DNA of 36,517 nt from [Flexibacter] sp. ATCC 35208 (lineage in GTDB: Bacteria > Bacteroidota > Bacteroidia > Chitinophagales > Chitinophagaceae). The position numbers and the translations under genes were made by a program. The number at the start of each line of letters is the position of its first letter. Position 1 is the stretch's first letter. The notes beneath the pieces were generated by a model. The model saw only the letters and a list, made by a program, of their open reading frames with translations, did no database searches and was not told the origin of the DNA. The DNA is taken from NCBI RefSeq assembly GCF_001975825.1, contig NZ_MTKN01000018.1, positions 28,205-64,721 on the forward strand, written 5' to 3'. Positions 23,153-31,438 of the stretch are shown one piece after another.

Positions 23153-24322
23153 ATGAGCAACATCACCAACCTCCTCCATTCCATTCCGGTAGATCCATTA
23201 ACAGGTGCAATCGCAGTCCCAATCTACCAGACTTCCACCTTCGTACAGGAAGCACCCGGCGTGAACAAAGGCTATGACTATGCCCGTACCAACAATCCTA
23301 CCCGCGAAACATTAGAGAAGATCGTGGCCGGCCTGGAAGGCGGCAGTACCGGCATCGCATTTAGCAGCGGACTTGCAGCTATCGATGCTATATTAAAACT
23401 CCTGCAGTCAGGAGATGAAATCATTGCAGTAGACGATATTTACGGGGGCGCTTTCCGTCTTTTTGACAAGGTGTACAAAAAGTTCGGGATCAAAGTCACT
23501 TATGTAGACACCAGCGATGTACAAAACGTTCTGGACGCCATCACACCGGCTACAAAGCTGATCTGGCTGGAAACACCCACTAATCCAACTTTAAAGATCT
23601 CAGATATCGGGGCGATTGCGAAAATTGCCAAAGCCCATCACATCCTCTTTGCCGTGGACAATACCTTTGGTACCCCGGTATTACAGCAACCACTGTTGCT
23701 GGGTGCAGATATCGTTATCCACAGCGCCACCAAATACCTGGGTGGCCATAGCGACCTGATAGCAGGTGTGGTCGTCACCAAAGAACCTGCATTGGGCGCC
23801 GAAATCAAATTTTACCAGAATGCCTGTGGTGCGATATTGTCACCATTCGACAGTTTCCTGTTAATTCGTGGTATCGAGACCGTTCACCTCCGGGTGCGCC
23901 AGCATTGTGCCAATGCAAAAGAGGTTGCACGCTTCCTGGAGCAGCACCCGTTGGTCGATAAAGTATTTTATCCCGGCCTTTCATCACATCCTCACCATGA
24001 TATTGCGAAAAAGCAGTCTAAAGGATTTGGAGGCATTGTGAGTTTCACCCTAAAAACAGATACGGAGGCAGCTGCACAGCAATTTGTGACCAGCACCAAA
24101 TATTTTAAGCTTGCTGAAAGCCTTGGAGGTGTTAAAAGTTTGTTATGTCATCCGGCTGCCATGACCCACAAATCTATCCCTGACGAAACGCGCAGAGCCG
24201 CCGGGGTAGCGGATAGCCTGATCCGTTTAAGCGTGGGACTGGAAGAACCGGAAGACCTTCTGGCGGACCTCGCTCATGCCTTTCATCAAATTCAGTCCGC
24301 AACGGTCGCTATTTTTAACTGA
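23153..24322 (+). CDS. PLP-dependent trans-sulfuration enzyme, cystathionine gamma-synthase/lyase-like
   Basis: A 389-residue cytoplasmic enzyme of the Cys/Met metabolism family. PLP-binding features are all present: YDYART (Y43, R45), SSGLAAIDA, Y97 in DDIYGGAF, D169 in AVDNTFGTP and the Schiff-base lysine K194 in SATKYLGGHSD. The end has LAESLGGVKSLLCHPAAMTH and LIRLSVGLE. The family includes cystathionine gamma-synthase, cystathionine beta- and gamma-lyases and O-acylhomoserine sulfhydrylases, which sequence alone does not separate well. The SAM-I riboswitch in front shows that it is switched off when SAM is high, which favours a methionine-making role (cystathionine gamma-synthase) over a catabolic lyase. 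The amidohydrolase gene follows after 35 bases and may be co-transcribed. Confidence 0.92.
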   Translation: MSNITNLLHSIPVDPLTGAIAVPIYQTSTFVQEAPGVNKGYDYARTNNPTRETLEKIVAGLEGGSTGIAFSSGLAAIDAILKLLQSGDEIIAVDDIYGGAFRLFDKVYKKFGIKVTYVDTSDVQNVLDAITPATKLIWLETPTNPTLKISDIGAIAKIAKAHHILFAVDNTFGTPVLQQPLLLGADIVIHSATKYLGGHSDLIAGVVVTKEPALGAEIKFYQNACGAILSPFDSFLLIRGIETVHLRVRQHCANAKEVARFLEQHPLVDKVFYPGLSSHPHHDIAKKQSKGFGGIVSFTLKTDTEAAAQQFVTSTKYFKLAESLGGVKSLLCHPAAMTHKSIPDETRRAAGVADSLIRLSVGLEEPEDLLADLAHAFHQIQSATVAIFN

Positions 24323-24331
24323 TAGTTCGTA

Positions 24332-24349
24332 GTTTGCAATACTGCAAAC
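24332..24349. repeat. Inverted repeat between the trans-sulfuration and amidohydrolase genes
   Basis: A perfect 7-bp inverted repeat, GTTTGCA and TGCAAAC, surrounds a four-base loop in the 35-base gap. There is no T-run, so it is unlikely to be a terminator. It could be an operator, an mRNA-stability hairpin or chance. Confidence 0.5.
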
Positions 24350-24357
24350 CATACTGA

Positions 24358-25659
24358 ATGAAGAATTATCTGTTGTTGACCATAGGGGCAATATTTCAAA
24401 GCTGCTTAGTTTTTGCGCAGCAGGGATCCCTTACGGTACTGAAAGATATTACGCTCATAGACGGCAGCGGCGCGCCAGTGCGCCAGCATGCAAATATGGT
24501 GATCCAGGCAGACAAGGTAGTTTCCTTTCCGGATACTAAACACCTGCCTAAAAACGCCAGACGCATTAACATGAACGGCAAAACGGTCATGCCGCTGCTG
24601 ATCAATGCCCATGGGCACCTGGGACTGATAAAAGGAAATACAGCTACCGCCAATAATTACACGGTCGGGAATGTAAAACGGCAGCTGGAACAATATTTAC
24701 ATTACGGCATCGGCGCCGTATTGAGCATGGGTACTGACCAGCCATTGATCTGGCCACTGCGCGATTCTTCTCAAAAAGGCGCCATTCCCGGTGCAACCGT
24801 TTATACGGCCGGCTACGGCTTTGGTGCTAATGGTGGCGTACCTCCCGGCGCATTTGGAAAACATATCCAACGCCCCCTTACTCCTGAAGCAGCAACGGCT
24901 GCCATGGAACAACTGGCGGACCTACATCCTGATTTTGTAAAGATTTGGGTGGATGGAAACCCCAAAGTGACGCCTGAAATTTACCAGGCGATTATTACTT
25001 CCGCCCATGCCCATGGTATTAAAGTAGCTGCCCATGTCTATTATCTGGAAGATGCCCGCAATTTAGTGAACGATGGCATCGACCTGCTGGCACATAGTAT
25101 CCGTGATCAGGTGGTAGATAATGCTTTCATTACCCTGATGAAAGAAAAAGGTACTTATTATATTCCCACACTCTCTTTAGACAGATATAATTTTGCATAC
25201 GGTACGCAATGGCCTGCCTGGATAAATGATGACTTTTTTATTCACTCCCTTGAACCAGGTGTATACGATGAATTAAAAAGTATGCCCCAGAAGAACGATA
25301 AGGACCGTGAGAAAAAAATCAAAGCCTTCAACATCGCAAAAACAAACTTACATAAACTGGACAGCGCCGGTATCCCCATTTGTATGGGTACTGACTCTGG
25401 TGCACAACCCACCCGTGCACAGGGCTTTTCAGAACACCTGGAACTGGAACTGATGGCCGAAGCAGGGCTCACCCCACTCAAAGTTATTACCTGTGCCACC
25501 GCCAATGGCGCAAAATTGCTAAACGGCGCGCATCATTCAGGAACTTTAATACCAGGAAATAAAGCAGATTTTATGATCCTTGATGGCAATCCTGCAGAGG
25601 ATATCAAAGCCACCAGGAGCATTACCGCAATTTGGAAAAATGGAAAGGAAATAAAATGA
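24358..25659 (+). CDS. Secreted metal-dependent amidohydrolase
   Basis: A 433-residue hydrolase of the amidohydrolase superfamily, imidazolonepropionase/prolidase-like branch. The signal peptide (about 1-21, ending VFAQQ) sends it out of the cytoplasm. Binuclear-metal features: HGH at 85-87, K195 in FVKIWVDG as the likely bridging carboxylated lysine, H226 in VAAHVYY, H246 in LLAHSI and D346 in MGTDSGAQ. The composite beta-sandwich domain surrounds the barrel (LTVLKDITLIDGSG at the start, GTLIPGNKADFMILDGNP at the end). It may cleave a dipeptide or cyclic amide, but the substrate is not predictable. Its stop codon overlaps the next gene's start (ATGA), so the two are translationally coupled. 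Confidence 0.88.
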   Translation: MKNYLLLTIGAIFQSCLVFAQQGSLTVLKDITLIDGSGAPVRQHANMVIQADKVVSFPDTKHLPKNARRINMNGKTVMPLLINAHGHLGLIKGNTATANNYTVGNVKRQLEQYLHYGIGAVLSMGTDQPLIWPLRDSSQKGAIPGATVYTAGYGFGANGGVPPGAFGKHIQRPLTPEAATAAMEQLADLHPDFVKIWVDGNPKVTPEIYQAIITSAHAHGIKVAAHVYYLEDARNLVNDGIDLLAHSIRDQVVDNAFITLMKEKGTYYIPTLSLDRYNFAYGTQWPAWINDDFFIHSLEPGVYDELKSMPQKNDKDREKKIKAFNIAKTNLHKLDSAGIPICMGTDSGAQPTRAQGFSEHLELELMAEAGLTPLKVITCATANGAKLLNGAHHSGTLIPGNKADFMILDGNPAEDIKATRSITAIWKNGKEIK

Positions 25660-26933
25660 AATTGAACAGAAAGATCTTTGCCATTAGCCTTTGCACAGGG
25701 CTACTGGCTACCACAATGACCTTTGGGCAACACAAGAGTAAACACTATCACAAGGCGGCAGCAAAACCACGCGCCACTGTTCCGGCAGGTATCACGTTTA
25801 CGGCTACACAGCAGGTACAAATCAGGAAGTCTTTTTACTTTCTCTATACGTTGGAAAGAAAAGGAGAAGCCCATGATATCGTGCAAAAAGATGCGGTATT
25901 TAACACCATCGCAACTGAAAGAGCCACCCGTTTACAAACGGCACTCAGCAACTGTACCGATGCAGCCTGCCTGGGCGAAGCGCTGGAATGGACCCCGGAC
26001 GAAATCCGCAGAACAGGAGATGAGTTTGTACAGTTAGTAAGCACTAACAGTGATATGACGGAGATGGTACAACGCCTGAAAGTAGTGAACCGTTACCCGG
26101 TATATGACGAAGAAAATGATACGGCTTATATCCGCAAAGTATGGGGAGATATCGCTACCGGTATGAACCACATTTACGAAGTGTATTTACAGGGTGAACG
26201 CCCCCGCTATGCAGCGATCGATAGCGCTTCTTTACAGCCATCTGATTTACCTGCTGTGAAAACAGGTTTACAGCACAAGATGGGAGGGGCCTTCTATCGT
26301 CAGTCATTACAGGCAGCTCTCACTGCACTGGAAGTAAATGGCAGGGATGAGGCCACCCGTTACGAACCACTGTACGCCGGTAGTAATGCGGCTGCCTTTA
26401 AAAGTTCCCGTTTGATTTACTGGAATGCCTACAAGTACAGTGTGATCCTCGTGCCCGGTGCAGGTCCTGGAAAGAAAGGACAAAGCATGGATTCAGTAGG
26501 TGTGTATCGCTGCAAACTGGCTGTGGAAGCTTATAATAACAAACTCGCACCTTACATCGTTGTTTCCGGTGGACATGTACATCCGTACAAAACGCCATTC
26601 TGTGAGGCGGTGGAAATGAAGAAGTACCTGATGTCAAAATTGGGTATTCCGGATAGTGCCATCATCATAGAACCGCATGCAAGACATACGACGACCAATA
26701 TCCGTAATACGGAAAGGCTGATGTTCCTATTTAATATGCCGGCGGCCAAACCGGGACTTATTATTACCGATCCGATGCAGTCGCTGATGATCGAGAAGAT
26801 GGCGCCCCGTTTTGTAAAAGAAATCGGCTATGTACCATATAAGGAAATGGAGAGAGTGGATGATACGACGAACAGGTTCCTGCCGGATGAAAAGGCATGG
26901 CAGGAAGATCCTAATGATCCGCTGGATCCGTGA
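25656..26933 (+). CDS. Exported DUF218/YdcF-like protein with an extra N-terminal domain
   Basis: A 425-residue protein. The signal peptide (MKLNRKIFAISLCTGLLATT, cut near TFGQ) precedes about 240 residues with no family I recognise. The C-terminal part is DUF218/YdcF-like: SVILVPGAGPGKKGQSMD, YIVVSGGHVHPYKTPFCEA, IIIEPHARHTTTNIRNTERL and KPGLIITDPMQSLMI. Proteins of this group (SanA, YdcF, ElyC) are linked to envelope integrity or bind nucleotide-like ligands, but no reaction is firmly established. The ATG at 25656 overlaps the amidohydrolase stop; an upstream in-frame ATG at 25632 lies inside that gene and does not start a signal peptide directly. Residues 1-240 may be a separate helical domain. 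Confidence 0.82.
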   Translation: MKLNRKIFAISLCTGLLATTMTFGQHKSKHYHKAAAKPRATVPAGITFTATQQVQIRKSFYFLYTLERKGEAHDIVQKDAVFNTIATERATRLQTALSNCTDAACLGEALEWTPDEIRRTGDEFVQLVSTNSDMTEMVQRLKVVNRYPVYDEENDTAYIRKVWGDIATGMNHIYEVYLQGERPRYAAIDSASLQPSDLPAVKTGLQHKMGGAFYRQSLQAALTALEVNGRDEATRYEPLYAGSNAAAFKSSRLIYWNAYKYSVILVPGAGPGKKGQSMDSVGVYRCKLAVEAYNNKLAPYIVVSGGHVHPYKTPFCEAVEMKKYLMSKLGIPDSAIIIEPHARHTTTNIRNTERLMFLFNMPAAKPGLIITDPMQSLMIEKMAPRFVKEIGYVPYKEMERVDDTTNRFLPDEKAWQEDPNDPLDP

Positions 26934-26950
26934 TATAAATGCTACCACTT

Positions 26951-26981
26951 CGGCAGGATGACGCACTACGCCATCCTGCCG
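26951..26981. terminator. Hairpin between convergent genes, probable bidirectional terminator
   Basis: A 10-bp perfect stem, CGGCAGGATG and CATCCTGCCG, lies midway between the YdcF-like stop and the symporter stop. The T-tracts on both sides are poor, so its strength is uncertain. Confidence 0.65.
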
Positions 26982-26996
26982 GACTGTTATTATTAA

Positions 26997-28250
26997 CTAC
27001 CCCTTTGGCAAGCTATCACTGGCTGGAATCACTTCACGCTCCATCCACTTCTTCCCCTTCAGCACCCTGGTCACCATCATCGCAGCTACCGTATCACCTG
27101 TTGCATTTAATACAGTAGCCAGCGGATCCACCAGCGTACCAACTATCATCACCGCTGGCAAAGCCGCCACCGGAAATCCATAAACAGACATTACAAGGAG
27201 TTCCCCGATGTACCCGCCATTAGGGACGCCTCCTTCCACAATACTCACGATCACCGTAATCCCCAATGCCAGCAGGATCGTATCCACCCCCGAAAAATCC
27301 CTTCCAAACAGCGCAAATACCACCCCGATCTTTACAATCGAAGAAATACTGGACCCATCCTTATGCAGGGTTGCACCTAACGGTATCACAACATTATTAA
27401 TACTTTCCGGCACCTTCATTTTCTTCCCCGCTTCCAGGTTGGCAGGAATGGTCGCAATGCTACTACAGGATCCTAAAGCGGTCAGGGAAGGCACAATATT
27501 ATATTTCCAAAATGTAACAATCCCTTTCCACCCACCGGCCAGAAAAGCATAAAAGGAAAACCCCACGAAAAAGTAGACAATACCAAAGCCATAATAAATC
27601 TTCATAGAACTGGCATAGGTCACGAACAACTGCGGACCCAGTTCCGCAATCTGGCAGGCGAAATAAACACCCAAACCTAATGGCGCCATCACCATAATAA
27701 TGTCGAGGAAGCTCTTCATGACCGCATTGGCCGATAGCAGGAACTTCCTGAAAGGTGCACCTGCTTCCCCGGCTTTCAGGGCCGCAAAGCCCATAATAGC
27801 GGCAAAGATTAACAACGGTAGCATATTCTTCCTCGATAAGAGGGAAAAGAACTCCTCTGTGGTCAGTAATCTTACCAACTGATCTCCCCAGTTACCCGCA
27901 TCTTTGAGGTCCGGCAATGACCCCGGAACGGTCACTACCGCCTCCAGTGGAAAAAACCAGATCACCACAATCGTAAAAAATGCAGCTATTAATATAGTAG
28001 AAAGGAATACCAGCCCCATGGCAGACATGATCTTACCCAGTTTCTGCCCCGGATCAATATTGGCAATGGCTGCAGAAATAGCAAAAAACACCAGCGGTAC
28101 GACCGCAATAAAGATCAGGTTAAGGAAAATATCACCGATGGGTTTCAGGATCAATACCCGTGGCCCTAGCGTGAGACCCATAATGCTGCCGGTAATGATC
28201 CCTCCCAGCAAAAGCAGGATGCTACTATAGTTCTTTAATAATTGACGCAT
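26997..28250 (-). CDS. Dicarboxylate/amino acid:cation symporter (DAACS family)
   Basis: A 417-residue inner-membrane symporter of the glutamate/C4-dicarboxylate family, driven by sodium or protons. It has the family's many membrane helices and re-entrant loops. Signatures: the serine-rich first hairpin ALGSCSSIATIPANLE, the loop PLGATLHKDGSS (where glutamate carriers usually have NMDGT), the second hairpin VEGGVPNGGYIG, and the substrate and cation-site stretch NATGDTVAAMMV. The change to LHKDGSS suggests a subgroup whose substrate may differ from aspartate or glutamate. It is convergent with the YdcF-like gene and divergent from the sodium:solute symporter. Family placement is firm; substrate is not. 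Confidence 0.92.
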   Translation of the reverse strand: MRQLLKNYSSILLLLGGIITGSIMGLTLGPRVLILKPIGDIFLNLIFIAVVPLVFFAISAAIANIDPGQKLGKIMSAMGLVFLSTILIAAFFTIVVIWFFPLEAVVTVPGSLPDLKDAGNWGDQLVRLLTTEEFFSLLSRKNMLPLLIFAAIMGFAALKAGEAGAPFRKFLLSANAVMKSFLDIIMVMAPLGLGVYFACQIAELGPQLFVTYASSMKIYYGFGIVYFFVGFSFYAFLAGGWKGIVTFWKYNIVPSLTALGSCSSIATIPANLEAGKKMKVPESINNVVIPLGATLHKDGSSISSIVKIGVVFALFGRDFSGVDTILLALGITVIVSIVEGGVPNGGYIGELLVMSVYGFPVAALPAVMIVGTLVDPLATVLNATGDTVAAMMVTRVLKGKKWMEREVIPASDSLPKG

Positions 28251-28426
28251 AAGGATGTAATATAGAAAAAAACTGCCGAAGGCAAAATCTGCACATTCGA
28301 AGGTTAAAATTTTACCAGATAAAAATATTTTTAGACTTTAAATGTAAAATTGACAATTATTACTATCTTGCCTCCCGATGCAGGAGCACCCGTTGTGAAA
28401 CCAGACACCGTAACATTCCACATAAT

Positions 28427-30124
28427 ATGAATAAACTAGCCAACATTGATTACATCATCTTTGTAATCTACTTCCTGGTAGTCGCTTCTTATGGTTACTG
28501 GATTTACCTCCGGAAAAAGAAGGCCACTATGAGTACGAAAGATTTCTTCCTGGCAGAAGGATCACTCACGTGGTGGGCCATAGGCGCTTCCCTTATTGCA
28601 TCCAACATTTCAGCTGAACAATTCATTGGTATGAGTGGCAACGGCTTCTCTGTCGGTATCGCCGTTTCTGCCTATGAATGGATTGCTGCCGTAGCCCTCA
28701 TTATCGTAGCAGTCTGGTTTATTCCTGTTTACCTGAAGAACAAGATCTACACGATGCCACAGTTCCTCAAAACCCGTTATAATGAAACGGTGGCGCTGAT
28801 CATGGCTGTATTCTGGTTATTCCTCTACGTGTTCGTCAACCTCACGTCCATCCTGTTCCTCGGTGCACTGGCCATCAACAACCTGGTAGGTGCTGAACAT
28901 TTTCACATCATCATGGTGGCCCTGGCTATATTTGCTCTGGTCATCACGCTAGGTGGTATGAAAGTGATCGGTTATACCGATGTGATCCAGGTGATTGTAC
29001 TGATCATTGGTGGCCTCGCTACTACGTGGCTGGCACTGACCATGGTGAGCGAACACTTTGGCCTTGGCAAAGATGCACTGGCTGGTTTTAATGCACTCAT
29101 GAAAGATTCTCCCGATCACTTTGAGATGATCCTCAAAAAACCTGGTCCCGGTGCTTCGCAGGAGTACATCAACCGTTATCTCTTATTGCCTGGTATCACT
29201 ATTTACTTTGCAGGCCAGTGGATCATCAACCTGAACTACTGGGGTTGTAACCAATACATCACACAAAGAGCACTGGGTGCGGATCTGAAGACAGCCCGTA
29301 ATGGTATTCTCTTTGCGGGTCTTATGAAACTGATGATGCCTGTGATCGTGATGTTGCCTGGTATCGCCGCTTATGTATTGTACAAGAATGGTGGACTGCA
29401 GGGCGAAATGGCCCCGGGTGGTCAATTCAATGCGGACAATGCTTATTCTGCTGTGCTGACCTTCCTGCCAAATGGTCTGAAAGGCTTGTCTCTCGCGGCG
29501 TTGACAGCTGCTATCGTAGCATCACTGGCGGGTAAGGCAAATAGTATTTCGACGATCTTTACACTGGATGTTTACAAAAAATATATCAATAAAGAAGCTG
29601 ACGAGAAAAAGCTGGTATGGACAGGTCGCCTTACGATCGTTGTGGCCATGCTGGTGGCCATTGCCTTTACATGGAACGACCTGTTAGGTATTGGTGGTGC
29701 TGGTGGTTTTACCTTTATCCAGAAATATACAGGTTTTATCAGTCCTGGTGTATTCGCCATGTTCCTGCTCGGTATGTTCTGGAAGCGTACCACTGGTGCA
29801 GCGGCAGTAGCAGGTATCGTAACCGGCTTTTTACTTTCCGTGGTGTTCAATAACTATGCAGCGGAATGGTTTGGACATGAAACGTGGTTATACACTGCGT
29901 TCCTGAACAGCAAGGGGGTATATGAAATTCCATTCCAGATCTGTATGGGCTGGGCATTCTTCTTTACCCTGTTGGTGATGGTGATATTGAGCCTGGCAGG
30001 TCCGGCCATCAATCCGAAAGCCTTCCAGCTGGACAAAGCGATGTTCAAACTGGCACCGTCTACCATCGTTATGATCGTAATAACGCTGCTGATACTCAGT
30101 GCCCTGTACATCCGCTTCTGGTAA
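28427..30124 (+). CDS. Sodium:solute symporter (SSS family, SGLT-like)
   Basis: A 565-residue inner-membrane transporter with about 14 hydrophobic helices. It starts with LANIDYIIFVIYFLVVASYG and has the typical early segments STKDFFLAEGSLTWWAIGAS and LIASNISAEQFIGMSGNGF, both characteristic of the SGLT branch. Later markers are INLNYWGCNQYITQRALGA, AALTAAIVASLAGKANSIST and GISPGVFAMFLLGMFWKRTT-like sequence. The family moves sugars, inositol or organic acids with sodium; the SGLT-type motifs favour a sugar. The ATG at 28427 opens the first helix. A clear terminator follows, so it is a single-gene unit. Divergent from the DAACS symporter. Confidence 0.93.
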   Translation: MNKLANIDYIIFVIYFLVVASYGYWIYLRKKKATMSTKDFFLAEGSLTWWAIGASLIASNISAEQFIGMSGNGFSVGIAVSAYEWIAAVALIIVAVWFIPVYLKNKIYTMPQFLKTRYNETVALIMAVFWLFLYVFVNLTSILFLGALAINNLVGAEHFHIIMVALAIFALVITLGGMKVIGYTDVIQVIVLIIGGLATTWLALTMVSEHFGLGKDALAGFNALMKDSPDHFEMILKKPGPGASQEYINRYLLLPGITIYFAGQWIINLNYWGCNQYITQRALGADLKTARNGILFAGLMKLMMPVIVMLPGIAAYVLYKNGGLQGEMAPGGQFNADNAYSAVLTFLPNGLKGLSLAALTAAIVASLAGKANSISTIFTLDVYKKYINKEADEKKLVWTGRLTIVVAMLVAIAFTWNDLLGIGGAGGFTFIQKYTGFISPGVFAMFLLGMFWKRTTGAAAVAGIVTGFLLSVVFNNYAAEWFGHETWLYTAFLNSKGVYEIPFQICMGWAFFFTLLVMVILSLAGPAINPKAFQLDKAMFKLAPSTIVMIVITLLILSALYIRFW

Positions 30125-30445
30125 ACATTTATTTAGTCTCTACAAGCTGTATGAACTCTCAGTAATTTTTGCAGATTACAGCTATTCAATAACGTGAACT
30201 ATGTTATACGAAGGTCGAATTCATTCGACCTTTTTTTTATGCCTGTAATAGACCGGTTGGCAGGTGAAGGCTGTTGGCCGCCGTGATCTTTTTCCCGGTA
30301 TACCTTCAGCTGGCGCATGCCAATAGCCATACCCCGCATATCAGGAGGCTGATTTTATTGCTGAAATACTGTTTTTCTGAAAATGGTTTTCATTCCCCGG
30401 TGGTGAATTCCCACTTTTCATGCAGGTTTTTATTGCTGCTTGAAT
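30125..30445. other. Intergenic region after the sodium:solute symporter
   Basis: This 320-base gap holds the symporter terminator at 30211-30238 and otherwise no convincing gene. Short open frames on both strands lack ribosome sites and match nothing I know. A ten-base direct repeat, TTTATTGCTG, occurs twice at about 30353 and 30428, probably by chance. Confidence 0.45.
30211..30238 (+). terminator. Intrinsic terminator of the sodium:solute symporter gene
   Basis: A 9-bp stem, AAGGTCGAA and TTCGACCTT, with a four-base loop, is followed by a long T-run. It lies about 90 bases past the stop codon. Confidence 0.92.
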
Positions 30446-30985
30446 TTATTCTAACTTCACTTCTCTCACTGTTCCGTTTCCCGCCAGATCTTCCGCTACC
30501 GCTACGACCTTTCCACCAGCAGGCAAACTGGCTGCGTTATAATACCAGTCCACGCCATTCCTGCCTAATACAGCCTTGCCTCTTTCCAGCATAGCGCCTG
30601 CCGCATCAAGCACCCGTACTTCCACTTCCGCTACCCTGAATTCATCTTTTGCTGTAACGATTACAGTCGTTTCTTCGAACCGGATTTGCTGTACTTCGGG
30701 TGACTTAAAAGCATCTTTTATCGCCATGTTATAAGCATTCTGTCCGGCTCCTGCTTTGGACTTATAATAAGCCTTTAGCTCAGGATCCAGTAGGATCATC
30801 TTTGCATATGCCGCTGCCACCTGCATTTTATACCTGGCTTCCAGCTGCTTTTTAGTCGGTTTTTTCTTCGACGGACCACGTTTCTTGGCCATAATGATCT
30901 GGCCATTCCGTTCGTAAATCGTGAGTTGATCGCCAAGGGTACCTCTGACGAGTTGGAGGAGTAAACTGTCTTTAACAAGTGCCAT
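30446..30985 (-). CDS. Bacteroidota protein of unknown function with Ig-like C-terminus
   Basis: A 179-residue protein counted from the ATG at 30983-30985; a TTG three codons earlier is an alternative. It has no signal peptide. The start, VKDSLLLQLVRGTLGDQLTI, then a basic stretch (KKRGPSKKKPTKKQ), then a helical part ending ELKAYYKSKAGAGQNAYNMA, resembles a family I recall only as hypothetical in Bacteroidota. Residues 95-179 look like a beta-sandwich of immunoglobulin type (VIVTAKDEFRVAEVEVRVLD ... AVAEDLAGNGTVREVKLE). It is divergent from susC, with the 11-bp phased repeats between them. Function is unknown; a role in the SusCD system is possible from position only. Confidence 0.68.
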   Translation of the reverse strand: MALVKDSLLLQLVRGTLGDQLTIYERNGQIIMAKKRGPSKKKPTKKQLEARYKMQVAAAYAKMILLDPELKAYYKSKAGAGQNAYNMAIKDAFKSPEVQQIRFEETTVIVTAKDEFRVAEVEVRVLDAAGAMLERGKAVLGRNGVDWYYNAASLPAGGKVVAVAEDLAGNGTVREVKLE

Positions 30986-31052
30986 AACAAACAATTTATA
31001 GGTGATAGGAATGAAGGTACTATACCGCTTGCAACTACGGTGAAGCTTTTAT

Positions 31053-31162
31053 ACTAAATCAGCACTAAATGAGTACTAATACATCACTTAATGTGCACCT
31101 CAATATCGAATTGATATAGAAGTGTAGTTATAATGTACTTATAGTGTAGTTGAGATGTATGA
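31053..31162. repeat. Ten contiguous 11-bp units in the divergent region before susC
   Basis: Reading from 31053 in steps of 11, the first four units are variants of ACTWAATnnnn (ACTAAATCAGC, ACTAAATGAGT, ACTAATACATC, ACTTAATGTGC). Two degenerate units follow. The last four, from 31119, are variants of RWRRTGTASTT (GAAGTGTAGTT, ATAATGTACTT, ATAGTGTAGTT, GAGATGTATGA). Both sets keep one common 11-base phase, close to one helical turn. It sits about 280 bases before the susC start and 70 bases before the divergent gene's start. Confidence 0.75.
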
Positions 31163-31438
31163 TTGGTCATAAAGCTTCCCTATACTTTAGTGGGCTATCC
31201 AATAAAGGCTAAATTCACCTGTGAGGTATTACCTCCGGTTAAGTTCCGGGAACGATTGCGTAAATAAACACGCGTAATAAGTTGTTCGTTAGAAAATTAG
31301 CCGTTAAAATTGTTGAAGGAGCATGAATAATAAGGAGGGACATTTTGTAGCAGTAACCCGATATTCTCCGACAATTCTATCAACCACTTGAACACGTCTA
31401 TGAAATAGTTATAAGATTCTAAACATTGAATTCCACTT
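31163..31438. other. Leader region of susC
   Basis: About 275 bases between the 11-bp array and the susC start codon, without a credible open frame. TATACTTTAG at 31181-31190 is a weak match to the Bacteroidota -7 element. If it is the promoter, the mRNA leader would be about 245 bases, long enough for leader regulation, but I recognise no known RNA family in it. Confidence 0.35.

Noticed and set aside
28251..28426. A promoter for the sodium:solute symporter around TATCTTGC at 28364-28371.
   Set aside because: It has one mismatch in the key part of the -7 element, and no -33 element at proper spacing was found.
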